From JAGVPT01 sp963717445 (GTDB taxonomy: Bacteria > Bacteroidota > Ignavibacteria > UBA10030 > UBA8401): DNA of 64,000 nucleotides. Of this stretch, positions 1 to 9,053 are shown piece by piece. The position numbers and the translations under genes are program-made. The stretch covers positions 2,480,001 through 2,544,000 of the forward strand of contig OY970334.1 of NCBI GenBank assembly GCA_963717445.1. Direction: 5' to 3'. The notes under the pieces were generated by a model, which was given only the letters and a program-made list of their open reading frames with translations, ran no database searches and was not told where the DNA came from. The first letter of the stretch is position 1, and each line of letters opens with the position of its first letter.

Positions 1-51
1 TAGTGGATTCCTTACAATGCGTAACGTGAGTTAATAAAATATAATTTATTA

Positions 52-1320
52 ATGATAATTCGAAAAATATTGACCCTTGTTGCCTGCTTTAGCAATTTGG
101 CCTTCGCACAGTACAATCTGGATTACTTTATAAATAAGGCATCGGAGAACTCGCCGGTTATAAAAGAATACGGTAATCTCTATCTCATGAATGACCTTCA
201 AAATAATTTGGACAAAGCGCAGAATTCAGCGTTCCAGGTTTACCTTTCGAGCAATATATTGTTTTCTCCGTATTTCAATAACAACGGAGCTCCATTTACG
301 GCGAATCCGAGCTCAAATGCGATTGGCTATGATGCCGCAATTACAAACGGCGGCTTGTATTCTTCTCAAATAAATGTCGAGAAGAATATTTTCAACAGCG
401 GGCTTCTCGATGCTCTTAGCGAGCAACGGCTGGCACAGGGAAAAAGTTATGAGAACAAATCGCGTCAAGAGAAGCACGCTATCGAAAAACAAGTTACCGA
501 TCTGTATCTGAGCACGCTTCAGCATCTTCTCCTCTATAAGCTTTCCAAAGAGATCGAAGAGAATTTACAGAACCAGTTGGCAATTACCGGCGACCTTGTT
601 GCAAAAGGATATGCCAAAACGCAAGATTATCTTTTGCTTACCATTGAACGAAAGTCGCAGATGATCGAGATGGATCAGACCTGGCAAAATTATAGAACGG
701 GACTTCTGCAGCTTTATTCGCTTTGTGGATTGAGAGATACTCAAACGGTAATTCTTGATACCGTAGAATTGAAGCGGGCAGCGATAAAACCCGGCTCGGA
801 TTTTCTGACTCAATACGATCTCGACAGCTTGAGTGCGGCAAGTCAGCAGCGAGCGTTTGAGACAAGGTACCTGCCGCAGGTAAACATATTTTTCAATGCC
901 GGATTGAATGCGGTGGAATTAAGCGGTATTCAGCGGAAATTCGGGTTGAGCGCCGGTTTGAATTTGTCGCTTCCCATCTTGGACGGTGATCAGAAAAGCA
1001 TCACTCGCCAGCAAACGTATTTATCAGAACAATCACTGTCCGATTACAAAAATGTTCTTGCCGGACGTATTGTAACATGGAGGTATGATTCGCAGAATAG
1101 AACAATTTGGCTGAAAAAAAATCTTGATGCGATGAAAGAACAAATCGTCGATTACAAAAAACTGCTCGAGCTTTCAGAAGACCAGCTTCGGCATGGCGAC
1201 ATATCGATGATTGACTATCTGACATTGCTGAAGAATTATGTCGATCTTCAAAAAAACAATATTACCGCGGAAATAAATTACCAGCTTGAAATAAACGATT
1301 ACAATTATTGGAATTGGTAG
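52..1320 (+). CDS. TolC-family outer membrane efflux protein
   Basis: A 422-residue outer-membrane channel of the TolC/OEP type, expected to carry substrate across the outer membrane for the adaptor and RND pump that follow. Residues 1-19 form a cleavable signal peptide ending in FAQ. The rest shows the family's long alpha-helical stretches rich in Q, K, E and L (about 120-225 and 330-415), separated by beta-strand-like segments such as QVNIFFNAGLNAV near residue 277. Length is typical for the family. The ATG lies in AT-rich sequence with no Shine-Dalgarno motif, which is common in Bacteroidota, and an in-frame stop sits just upstream. The adaptor gene begins one base after its stop, so this is the first gene of a three-gene operon. 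Family call is firm; substrate cannot be told. Confidence 0.9.
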   Translation: MIIRKILTLVACFSNLAFAQYNLDYFINKASENSPVIKEYGNLYLMNDLQNNLDKAQNSAFQVYLSSNILFSPYFNNNGAPFTANPSSNAIGYDAAITNGGLYSSQINVEKNIFNSGLLDALSEQRLAQGKSYENKSRQEKHAIEKQVTDLYLSTLQHLLLYKLSKEIEENLQNQLAITGDLVAKGYAKTQDYLLLTIERKSQMIEMDQTWQNYRTGLLQLYSLCGLRDTQTVILDTVELKRAAIKPGSDFLTQYDLDSLSAASQQRAFETRYLPQVNIFFNAGLNAVELSGIQRKFGLSAGLNLSLPILDGDQKSITRQQTYLSEQSLSDYKNVLAGRIVTWRYDSQNRTIWLKKNLDAMKEQIVDYKKLLELSEDQLRHGDISMIDYLTLLKNYVDLQKNNITAEINYQLEINDYNYWNW

Positions 1321-1321
1321 G

Positions 1322-2257
1322 ATGAACGATCATAAGTATTCGCAGGGGAAAAAATTGTCGGCGGTATTTCTGCTTTCTCTGCCTGTGTTGCTTATCTCGT
1401 GCAGCGGGAAAGAAGGCGGGGCCAACGAAACAGGCGGCGGAACACCCGTGCAAATTGCTCGCCCCGCGTTGATGACGATGGATGATGATCTAACGCTGAA
1501 CGGCAATACGATCTTTTTGAAGAAAGAAATTATCCGGTCGACATTTGACGGGTTTATTGAAAAGGTTTTTAAGAATATCGGCGATAAGGTTAACGCCGGT
1601 GATATGGTCATCCGATTAAAAACTAAAGAGCTTGCCGCAAGCGACAGCATCGATTTCAACATCGGCAAACAATTGTTCAAGGGCGCGGTGTATATTAACG
1701 CTGGTTCAGCCGGAGTTCTTACGGAACTGGATTTTCACGAAGGCGATTATGTAACATCGGGGGAACAGATTGCAATTATCTCCAATCCGTCTTCTCTCAG
1801 GATAAGGCTGAATGTTCCCTACGAAGATGTTATGAAAGCGAAAATCGGCGGAACGTGCAATGTCAATTTTCCGGATGGCGTCGACATTCCCGGCATTGTT
1901 GAAAAAAGCGTTCCATCGGTTGATCTGTCAACGCAAACCCAGGCTTTTTTGATTACGCTTGACCGCTTTGAAAACATTCCGGAGAATCTCAATGTCATTG
2001 TGACCATTCCGTTTGAACGCTTTAGGAATGCAACAGTTGTACCGAAGTCTGCCGTTATGACAAATGTCACTCAAGATTCCTTTTGGATTATGAAGCTCAT
2101 TAATGATTCAATGAGTGTCAGAGTTAACGTTGAAAAGGGAATTGAGAACGACAGCGTTGTTCAAATTCTCCGACCGCACCTTGAGACATCCGATAGAATA
2201 CTTTCATCCGGCGCCTACGGTTTGCCGGATACCGCTGAAGTCGAGATTGTGAAATGA
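1322..2257 (+). CDS. RND efflux periplasmic adaptor (membrane fusion) lipoprotein, short form
   Basis: A 311-residue HlyD/AcrA-type adaptor that should bridge the RND pump and the TolC channel. A lipobox LLISC places the lipidated cysteine at residue 27, so the mature protein is membrane-anchored. Two halves of a barrel-sandwich (lipoyl-like) domain are visible at about residues 62-105 and 120-160, followed by a beta-barrel domain and a membrane-proximal domain ending VEIVK. Only about 18 residues join the two lipoyl halves where most adaptors carry a long coiled-coil hairpin, so the TolC-docking hairpin is essentially missing. The gene overlaps the next one by 4 nt (ATGA), indicating translational coupling. 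The ATG follows the TolC stop by one base. Confidence 0.88.
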   Translation: MNDHKYSQGKKLSAVFLLSLPVLLISCSGKEGGANETGGGTPVQIARPALMTMDDDLTLNGNTIFLKKEIIRSTFDGFIEKVFKNIGDKVNAGDMVIRLKTKELAASDSIDFNIGKQLFKGAVYINAGSAGVLTELDFHEGDYVTSGEQIAIISNPSSLRIRLNVPYEDVMKAKIGGTCNVNFPDGVDIPGIVEKSVPSVDLSTQTQAFLITLDRFENIPENLNVIVTIPFERFRNATVVPKSAVMTNVTQDSFWIMKLINDSMSVRVNVEKGIENDSVVQILRPHLETSDRILSSGAYGLPDTAEVEIVK

Positions 2258-5200
2258 ATAACTTTTATGTGAAATACAAAAGCGCGGTCGCCGTAATTCT
2301 TTTTATGATTTTGTGCGGTGGAATTTATGCACTCCTCAATATTAAGTCCGGATTGTTCCCGGATGTTACCTTTCCGAAAATCAAAATCATTGCAGATAAT
2401 GGCGAGCAGCCGGTTGACAAAATGACCGTTTCTGTCACCGTTCCGCTTGAGAATGCTATCAAAAAGGTGCAGGATTTAAATTTAGTAAAAAGCGCGACAA
2501 GCAGGGGGAGCTGTGAAATATCGGCGTTCTTCAACTGGAACTCGGATATTGATCTCGACCAACAACGCGTTGAAGCGAGGATCAACGAGATCAAGCAAAA
2601 CCTCCCTCAAGGAATAAATATCTCCGTTGAAAAGATGAATCCTTCTATTTTTCCCATCATGGGATTTTCGTTGGAAGGCAAGGGTTATAGCGATATTGAA
2701 TTAAGGAACCTTGGTGAGTACACGATCAAACCGTTTTTATCGAGAATTAGCGGAATCTCCGAGATTGCAGTTGCAGGGGGGAAAGTTGAAGAGTACCACG
2801 TCATTTTGAATCCGGTAAAAATGGCAAACCTGAAGCTCTCTCAACAGATTGTTGCAGATAAAATCTCTGAATCAAATTTTATTTCTTCAAATGGCTACGT
2901 GAACGATTACGACAGGCTCTATTTAACGTTAACCGAGGCTACGCAGAACAGCAAGGAGGAATTGGAAAACCTTGCAATATTGAACGGCCCGAAACGTGAA
3001 GTGAGATTGAAGGATATAGCGCAGGTCGAGATCGGGTCCGAACGAAGCTACGTTAAGATCAAAGCGAACGGTAGGACGGTGCCTCTCATACATATTTTAA
3101 AGCAGCCGAATGCAAATCTCATTGATGTTGAAAACGCGGTAAAAGAACAATTGCCGCAGCTCCAGAAAATACTTCCTAAAGGCGTTACTCTTCGCCCCTT
3201 TTATGATCAGGCAGATTTCGTTTCGGATGCAATCGGCAGCATTAAGGATGTTGTCTGGATCGGCCTTTTGCTCGCTATCCTTGTAACGGTACTCTTTCTC
3301 CGCTCAGTGAAAGCAAGCTCGGTTATTTTGGCAACGATACCGATTACGCTTGCGTTGACCTTCATTGTTCTGTTTGCTGCCGGCTATGCAATAAATATTA
3401 TGACCATCGGTGCGATTGCGGCAGCGATCGGCTTAATTATCGATGATGCAATTGTCGTGGTGGAACAAATTCATCGCACTCACGAAGAAAACCCGGAAGA
3501 AACAAGTCAAGCGCTGGTCATACAAGCGATCAGGTATTTACTTCCTGCGATGGTCGGTTCTTCACTGAGCACAATTGTAATTTTCCTTCCCTTTTTTTTG
3601 ATGAGGGGTATAGCGGGTGCCTATTTCAAAGTTCTCACGAACACGACAATTATTACCTTGGTGTGTTCATTCTTTGTGACATGGATCGGGCTGCCGGTGA
3701 TCTATCTCCTTTTTTCAAAGAAAGAATCGGCACTTCAGCACCACAAGGAAGTGAAAAAGAGAGCCTGGGTTTACTTTTTCGTTAATCGCCCCTGGATTGC
3801 ACTGGTGTTTGTCGCCTTCCTGGCAGCAGCTTCATTGTTCATCATTCCGAGATTGCCATCAGGATTTTTGCCCGATATGGATGAAGGATCGATCATCCTC
3901 GATTTTACAAGTCCACCTGGAACTTCGCTTGAAGAGACTGATAGGATGCTGAATGTGGTGGATAACATTTTAGAGACAACGCCCGAGGTTGAAAGCTATT
4001 CGCGACAGATCGGGACTCAAAACGGATTTTTTATCACGGAGCCGAACACCGGAGACTATACGATTCAACTAAAAAAGAACAGAAGCTCAACGACTGATGA
4101 GGTATCGGACGAAATTCGCCAAAGGATTGAAACCAAACTTCCTGCATTGAGAGTGGACTTCGGACAAATCATAGAAGATATGATCGGCGACCTGATAAGT
4201 GCGAGGCAGCCCATAGAAATTAAAATTTTTGGCGATAACCCGGATAAGCTGAAAGAATTGGCCGAACAGGTTGCTGCCGTTGTTGATCAAACCGAAGGGA
4301 CTGCGGATGTTTTTGACGGGATAACGATTGCGGGTCCCGAGATACTATTTAGGCCGAAGACTGCGGCATTAGCGCAGTACGGATTGACGCCGAATGATCT
4401 GCAATACCAAATGAGTTCAAAGATAAACGGGCAAGTTGTCGGCAACGTGCTGGGGCAAAACCAGTTAATCAATATCAGGATGTTCGACGGTAAATTATAC
4501 AATACCATGAACGACGTGAAGCACGGCTTTATTGTTTTGAATGATGGCGCTATCAAACCGGTAAATGAATTTGTAAGCCTCGATTACGTTAAGGGTGTTG
4601 CTGAAGTTGACAGAGAAAATTTAAAGCCGCTGTATGATGTTGTCGCCAGGCTGAATAACCGCGACCTTGGAGGCACTCTGAGGGACATTCAAAGCAATGT
4701 TCAGCGCGAAGTGAAACTGCCTCCCGGCTACGAAATCGTCTATGCCGGTTCGTATGAGGAACAGCGCCAGGCTTTTGCCGATTTAATGATCATTCTAGTG
4801 CTCGCCATATTGCTGGTCTTCACCGTAATTTTATTTCTGTTCAGAAATATCAAAGTGACTCTGGCAATTATTTTTATTGCGATACTCGGAATCTCCGGCA
4901 GCTTCATCGCGCTGTTCATAACCGGCACGCCACTCAATGTTGGAAGTTATACCGGCATCATTATGATTGTTGGAATAATAGGAGAGAATTCTATATTCAC
5001 GTATTTACAACTGCAAGAATTTCAGAAAGCCGGGCATAATTTAAACGACTCAATCGTCTATTCCATTTCAACAAGATTGCGTCCAAAGCTGATGACGGCG
5101 TTTGGCGCTATCATTGCACTTTTGCCGCTTGCGTTCGGAATCGGGACCGGCGCGCAGATGCACCAGCCGCTTGCAATCGCCATCATAGGCGGGTTCATTA

Positions 5201-5259
5201 TTGCACTCCCGTTATTGCTGATTGTTCTGCCATCGATCTTGAAGATGATTGAAAAATAG
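2254..5259 (+). CDS. RND-family efflux transporter (AcrB/MMPL-type permease)
   Basis: A 1001-residue inner-membrane proton-driven pump of the resistance-nodulation-division superfamily. It has the expected doubled layout: one transmembrane helix near residues 9-27, a large periplasmic loop, a helix bundle at about 330-480, a second single helix near 510-530, a second periplasmic loop, and a final bundle at about 845-995. The charged pair in helix 4 is present (IIDDAIVVVE, D397 and D398), which supports proton coupling. No heavy-metal methionine signature is obvious, so an HAE-like drug, lipid or solvent exporter is more likely than a Cus-type metal pump, but this is inference. It is the last gene of the efflux operon; no regulator lies next to it. 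Confidence 0.92.
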   Translation: MNNFYVKYKSAVAVILFMILCGGIYALLNIKSGLFPDVTFPKIKIIADNGEQPVDKMTVSVTVPLENAIKKVQDLNLVKSATSRGSCEISAFFNWNSDIDLDQQRVEARINEIKQNLPQGINISVEKMNPSIFPIMGFSLEGKGYSDIELRNLGEYTIKPFLSRISGISEIAVAGGKVEEYHVILNPVKMANLKLSQQIVADKISESNFISSNGYVNDYDRLYLTLTEATQNSKEELENLAILNGPKREVRLKDIAQVEIGSERSYVKIKANGRTVPLIHILKQPNANLIDVENAVKEQLPQLQKILPKGVTLRPFYDQADFVSDAIGSIKDVVWIGLLLAILVTVLFLRSVKASSVILATIPITLALTFIVLFAAGYAINIMTIGAIAAAIGLIIDDAIVVVEQIHRTHEENPEETSQALVIQAIRYLLPAMVGSSLSTIVIFLPFFLMRGIAGAYFKVLTNTTIITLVCSFFVTWIGLPVIYLLFSKKESALQHHKEVKKRAWVYFFVNRPWIALVFVAFLAAASLFIIPRLPSGFLPDMDEGSIILDFTSPPGTSLEETDRMLNVVDNILETTPEVESYSRQIGTQNGFFITEPNTGDYTIQLKKNRSSTTDEVSDEIRQRIETKLPALRVDFGQIIEDMIGDLISARQPIEIKIFGDNPDKLKELAEQVAAVVDQTEGTADVFDGITIAGPEILFRPKTAALAQYGLTPNDLQYQMSSKINGQVVGNVLGQNQLINIRMFDGKLYNTMNDVKHGFIVLNDGAIKPVNEFVSLDYVKGVAEVDRENLKPLYDVVARLNNRDLGGTLRDIQSNVQREVKLPPGYEIVYAGSYEEQRQAFADLMIILVLAILLVFTVILFLFRNIKVTLAIIFIAILGISGSFIALFITGTPLNVGSYTGIIMIVGIIGENSIFTYLQLQEFQKAGHNLNDSIVYSISTRLRPKLMTAFGAIIALLPLAFGIGTGAQMHQPLAIAIIGGFIIALPLLLIVLPSILKMIEK

Positions 5260-5670
5260 AATGCTGTATCATTTTATTTATCTCTAAAATTGTGCCAGCG
5301 CCCTTGAATGCAAATAGATTTTCTTTGCTCTGGCATCTTTCAAACTTGAGCCATTGATTATATAGATTATTACAACGATAATTTTTTCAGCAGAAATTAC
5401 TTTGTTGTCAATTACTCCAAAAAATTTCCTACTTTTCCCCATTGTGGGAACTGAGAAAGAAATAGGATTGTTAAAGATTCGGGTCGAAACATGGCCATTT
5501 TAGGGGGAATTTGATTATCCTCCTGTTCACACCGTAGTTTCATAAATACGTGATCTACACCATTGTTTTTTGACTCTATTTGCGTATCTTGTATATAGTT
5601 GAAAGAGAAAAAGCAAGGTTTCAAGCGAAGCTCTTGATTTGTCGGTAAGCCAAACTAACAAGGATAATAC
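5260..5670 (+). other. Non-coding interval after the efflux operon
   Basis: About 410 bp of AT-rich sequence with no convincing coding potential on either strand. The 3' part holds a promoter-like pair (listed separately) and the Shine-Dalgarno-like AAGGA at 5660-5664 used by the pilin-like gene. I found no clear hairpin-plus-T-run terminator after the efflux operon. Confidence 0.5.
5570..5597 (+). promoter_or_regulatory. Candidate promoter for the pilin-like gene
   Basis: TTGACT at 5570-5575 and TATATA at 5592-5597 are separated by 16 bp, a good match to a housekeeping promoter. It would leave a leader of roughly 65-70 nt before the GTG start at 5671. Bacteroidota often use other -10/-35 sequences, so this is tentative. 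Confidence 0.35.
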
Positions 5671-6084
5671 GTGGGAACATCAAAGGTCATCATAGGTCTC
5701 GGCGCATACGTTATGATAGGTATGTATGCATTGCTGTTTACCTCGACAGACCAGGCTATCTACAATGTTGCGCAATCTCAGGCGTTTCACGACAATGCGC
5801 GGCAAATTTCCAATGCAGGCGTAAAGTTTGCCCTCGGAGATGTCGGCGGTAATTCAGGAGCCAGTTTCCCATCGAGCACAGTCAACTTCAATGGTGGGAG
5901 TGTGACGTACACAGGCAGCCGACCAGTTGGACTTACCGGCACGCAAATGCAGATATCCTCGACCGGAACGTACAACGGATTCCAAGTAACGATGATTGCA
6001 GTCCTTCAATATAATGGAGTGAAATGGACGCTACAACGAATCTACCAGCAGCCTGATGCTACAGAATATTCAAGATTGAGTTAA
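5671..6084 (+). CDS. Small pilin-like hypothetical protein
   Basis: A 137-residue protein I cannot name. It starts with a GTG preceded by AAGGA at good spacing (6 nt); no usable ATG lies upstream in frame. Residues 6-25 form one hydrophobic helix directly after a short positively charged start, without a following signal-peptidase site. The remainder is polar, glycine- and serine-rich and beta-prone (about residues 45-120), with no cysteines. The arrangement of an N-terminal hydrophobic helix and a small beta-rich body resembles type IV pilin or pseudopilin-like subunits, but no typical glycine-phenylalanine prepilin cleavage site is seen. It stands alone between the efflux operon and the glycosyltransferase genes. 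Confidence 0.6.
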   Translation: MGTSKVIIGLGAYVMIGMYALLFTSTDQAIYNVAQSQAFHDNARQISNAGVKFALGDVGGNSGASFPSSTVNFNGGSVTYTGSRPVGLTGTQMQISSTGTYNGFQVTMIAVLQYNGVKWTLQRIYQQPDATEYSRLS

Positions 6085-6244
6085 GCGTTTTTAAAATAGG
6101 TTTGTCATCCTCTTAAAATGCGATACAATAATTGAGTGTGTCGCATTTTCCATGTACGAAACGAGCAAGCTATCTTTGTTTACACTGATGAGGCCATGAA
6201 GTGATCGCACAATAGATACTCACACGTATTCCTTCTCAATTCGA

Positions 6245-7315
6245 GTGACCGCAGTAACACCCATCGCCGAAAAAATTGAATCAATCCACGTTGTTCCTTG
6301 GGTTGACCGCACCCCGCCCCCAAAAATTCTCGCTATTCGATTGCAAGCATTAGGCGACACAGTCATTACGCTCCCGTATTTACAGTCGCTTCATAATCTA
6401 TGGCCGTCGACTCAATTCCACTTTCTTACAAGGGAAGAATTTGGCGACCTTCCACGTAATATGAAAATGTTCGACGCGGTTTTCACAATCGGCGGAGGGA
6501 GAGATCGCATGCGGCAATTTTGGAACGCATTACGTCTCGTTCCGCGGCTGCGAAATGAAAAATATGATGTTGTCGTCGATCTCCAGAGAAATATGGTAAG
6601 CCGGATGATTCGGCGAATGGTGCGGCCGAAAAGTTTGTCCGAGTTCGACCGGTTTTCTTTGAATACTGCCGGTGATCGAACACGAAGAACAATCAACAAC
6701 CTTTTGCCTCGACCGATACCGGAGCCGCTGCCGCGTCTCGACCTTCGGGAAAACAGTCGGGGTGTGAATGCATTGAACGCCGCGGGCTATCATACCTCCA
6801 AAAAACTCATCGTGTTGAACCCGGCGGGGAGCTTCAGTACGAGGTCCTGGCCGCTCGATCATTTTCTGGGGTTTGCAACGGGTTGGATTGATAACGTCGA
6901 TGCCGATTCACAGTTTCTGGTGCTCGGGACGGAACAAATTCGAGAGAAAGCAAACTTCTTAAAAAAAAACCTGGGAGATAAACTTATCAATCTTGTCGGA
7001 AAAACCACCCCTTCAGAAGCGTTTGCTATTTTGCAAAAAGCGGAACTTGTTGTATCGGAAGATTCCGGCCTTATGCATATGGCCTGGGTTGCTCAAGTTC
7101 CGGTCGTTGCCCTGTTTGGATCGTCGCGGAGCGCTTGGTCGAAACCACCGGGAAGATGGTCTGTCTGTTTGGATTCATCCGACCTCGATTGTGGCGAGTG
7201 TCTTCAACCGGCCTGCCGATTTGGCGACGTACATTGCTTGTCGCGTTACTCGACAGGATTCATCGTCGAGACGGCTAGAAAATTATTAGAGGAAAAAAAT
7301 CAGAGTGGAGAATAA
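6245..7315 (+). CDS. Glycosyltransferase family 9 (heptosyltransferase-like)
   Basis: A 356-residue GT-B fold transferase of the ADP-heptose:LPS heptosyltransferase family, which adds sugars to lipopolysaccharide core or related glycans from nucleotide-activated donors at the cytoplasmic face. The N-terminal Rossmann half carries KILAIRLQALGDTVITLP (about residues 27-44), the family's usual opening. The C-terminal half holds VLNPAGSFSTRSWP (about 183) and the donor-binding segment SEDSGLMHMAWVAQVPVVALFG (about 278-299). A cysteine cluster near the C-terminus (residues ~312-334) is also common in this family. The start is a GTG; no ATG in frame gives a better start. The next gene overlaps its end by 11 nt. 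Confidence 0.85.
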   Translation: MTAVTPIAEKIESIHVVPWVDRTPPPKILAIRLQALGDTVITLPYLQSLHNLWPSTQFHFLTREEFGDLPRNMKMFDAVFTIGGGRDRMRQFWNALRLVPRLRNEKYDVVVDLQRNMVSRMIRRMVRPKSLSEFDRFSLNTAGDRTRRTINNLLPRPIPEPLPRLDLRENSRGVNALNAAGYHTSKKLIVLNPAGSFSTRSWPLDHFLGFATGWIDNVDADSQFLVLGTEQIREKANFLKKNLGDKLINLVGKTTPSEAFAILQKAELVVSEDSGLMHMAWVAQVPVVALFGSSRSAWSKPPGRWSVCLDSSDLDCGECLQPACRFGDVHCLSRYSTGFIVETARKLLEEKNQSGE

Positions 7316-8429
7316 ACCACGTATCGCGATTCTTGTTCCGGGGGGCATCGGCGCAAGCGATAATATTCCCTCACTGCTTGAACTGATATGCCGCCTTGCG
7401 GAGCCGTATAATATCAGCATCTATTCTTTTTCACATCTGACGCCCCACTCTTCGCTTCATACGAACCGCTGTGCGGTATCATTCGCTCCAAAATTTTTTG
7501 GGAAGAATAATCTTCTTAAGATAATCTATTTTCTTTGGCTGATACGAAAAGACCATAAGCAAAAAAACTTCAACATCGTGCATGGTTTTTGGGTGATGAA
7601 TCAGGGGATTGTTGCAGTGCTGGCTGGAAAACTGCTGCGGTTGCCGGCTGTAGTCAGCCTGCTTGGGGGCGATGTTGTCTATCTCCCGTCAATACATTAT
7701 GGTAATATGCGAAACACGATTTACAGAAAAATTGTTCGATGGGTTGTTAAAGAAGCTGATCGCGTCGTCGTCCTCACACGCTTCCAAGAACGACTAATGG
7801 TGAAGGATGGAATTGTATCCAATCGCCTCTCAATAATTCCCTTTGGCGTCGATACATCGAAATTTGCGTTTCGTCCCAGGGCACTTTCCGAAGCTCTCCG
7901 GTTTGTCTTTATCGGCAACCTCAACAAGGTAAAAGACCCCTTTACATTGATTAAGGCGTTTTCTCTTCTGGCTCGAAAATTTGACTGCAGGCTCACAATC
8001 GTTGGTCTAGACATTTTGAACGGGGAGGCGGAGAAATATGCCCGTTCGCTGGGAGTACACGACAAAATTGAATGGAAAGGCAAAGTTCCGCATGAAACAA
8101 TTTCCTCCGTACTTTACTTGACCGATTTTTTATTATTAACGTCGTTGTATGAAGGAGAAGCCGTTGTTGTCATGGAAGCATTTGCCTCGGGGGTTGTCGT
8201 GGTTGGCACCAAGGTTGGATTGCTGGCCGATGTTGAAGACGATAGGGTCGTTGTTATGCCCGGGGATGCAGAGGGGCTCGTGAAGAAAATTGAGAGTCTT
8301 GTTATGCAGCCTCAAGCGGTCCGAGATATCCAGTCCGCGAATCGAGCCTTCGCTGAGAAGTATTCTGCAACATGGACTTGGTTTGAATACAAAACGGTGT
8401 ACGAAGAACTGTTGCAACAGAGTCGATGA
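7305..8429 (+). CDS. Glycosyltransferase family 4 (GT-B, glycogen synthase/PimA type)
   Basis: A 374-residue GT4-type transferase. The N-terminal domain contains a glycine-rich nucleotide-fold start (ILVPGGIGAS), and the C-terminal domain carries the retaining-enzyme motif E-x7-E in YEGEAVVVMEAFASG (about residues 280-295), preceded by FIGNLNKVKDP, the usual start of the donor-binding half. It begins with GTG at 7305 inside the end of the GT9 gene, preceded by a purine-rich stretch, so the two are probably translated together. Together they suggest envelope polysaccharide or LPS assembly. The acceptor and sugar cannot be read from sequence. Confidence 0.87.
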   Translation: MENKPRIAILVPGGIGASDNIPSLLELICRLAEPYNISIYSFSHLTPHSSLHTNRCAVSFAPKFFGKNNLLKIIYFLWLIRKDHKQKNFNIVHGFWVMNQGIVAVLAGKLLRLPAVVSLLGGDVVYLPSIHYGNMRNTIYRKIVRWVVKEADRVVVLTRFQERLMVKDGIVSNRLSIIPFGVDTSKFAFRPRALSEALRFVFIGNLNKVKDPFTLIKAFSLLARKFDCRLTIVGLDILNGEAEKYARSLGVHDKIEWKGKVPHETISSVLYLTDFLLLTSLYEGEAVVVMEAFASGVVVVGTKVGLLADVEDDRVVVMPGDAEGLVKKIESLVMQPQAVRDIQSANRAFAEKYSATWTWFEYKTVYEELLQQSR

Positions 8430-8435
8430 AAGAGA

Positions 8436-8990
8436 CTATTGTTTCTTGGCGGGATAGCCCGGATGTTTTTCGAAGAGGAAATCTTGTTCATTCTTATTTT
8501 TGATTTGTCTTCGCCTCAGCAAATAGCGGACAAAACCTGCTTCTTCTTTTCCAGTATAGGAAAGTTCTTTTTCTTTCATAAAAAAAACATGTTGAATGTT
8601 GTAGTTCACGAACGCCCCGGCACACATCAAACACGGTTCAAATGTTGAAACCAAAACCAGCGAGCTGCGGTCGAGCGCAGAGAATTTTTCTATCCCCATC
8701 GCTGCAATGGCGTTGGATATAGCATTTATTTCCGCGTGTTCGCCTGCTTTAGCATTACAAAGAACGGTATTGTAACCTTCTCCAATAATCGATCCCTCAA
8801 ACAGAAGCAATGCTCCGACCGGGACATCGAGCGAATCGAGCGATCGCTCGGCTAATTCCAACAACCGGGCGTAATGCTTTTCGTTAAGAACAATCTTACT
8901 CTTGAGACGATGGAATTTAGAATGCATAACATACAATGCTATTCCAACAAAGGCTAGAAGCAAAAGGGAAATGACCGGTAATTGATGCAT
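8436..8990 (-). CDS. Membrane-anchored CMP/dCMP-type (TadA-like) deaminase
   Basis: A zinc-dependent cytidine deaminase-like protein. The zinc site is complete: H-A-E in GEHAEINAI and P-C-x-x-C in FEPCLMCAGAF. This signature belongs to the CMP/dCMP/TadA/guanine deaminase group. The ATG at 8990 is preferred over an upstream GTG at 9032, giving 184 residues that begin with a single hydrophobic helix (LPVISLLLLAFVGIALYVM). Deaminases of this group are normally soluble, so a membrane anchor is unusual. The C-terminal tail is basic (RYLLRRRQIKNK). It is the last gene of a minus-strand operon starting near 12267, separated from the methyltransferase by about 64 bp. Substrate (free nucleotide, base or tRNA) is unknown. 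Confidence 0.8.
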   Translation of the reverse strand: MHQLPVISLLLLAFVGIALYVMHSKFHRLKSKIVLNEKHYARLLELAERSLDSLDVPVGALLLFEGSIIGEGYNTVLCNAKAGEHAEINAISNAIAAMGIEKFSALDRSSLVLVSTFEPCLMCAGAFVNYNIQHVFFMKEKELSYTGKEEAGFVRYLLRRRQIKNKNEQDFLFEKHPGYPAKKQ

Positions 8991-9053
8991 TGATAAACCT
9001 ATCTCCGAACTCTCATGGAAAGGCGAGGGCACACCGTGCGACGTTCCGTTTCG

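Noticed and set aside
5600..5670. c-di-GMP riboswitch (GEMM) before the pilin-like gene
   Set aside because: Some short words resemble it, but the conserved core and pairing could not be matched.
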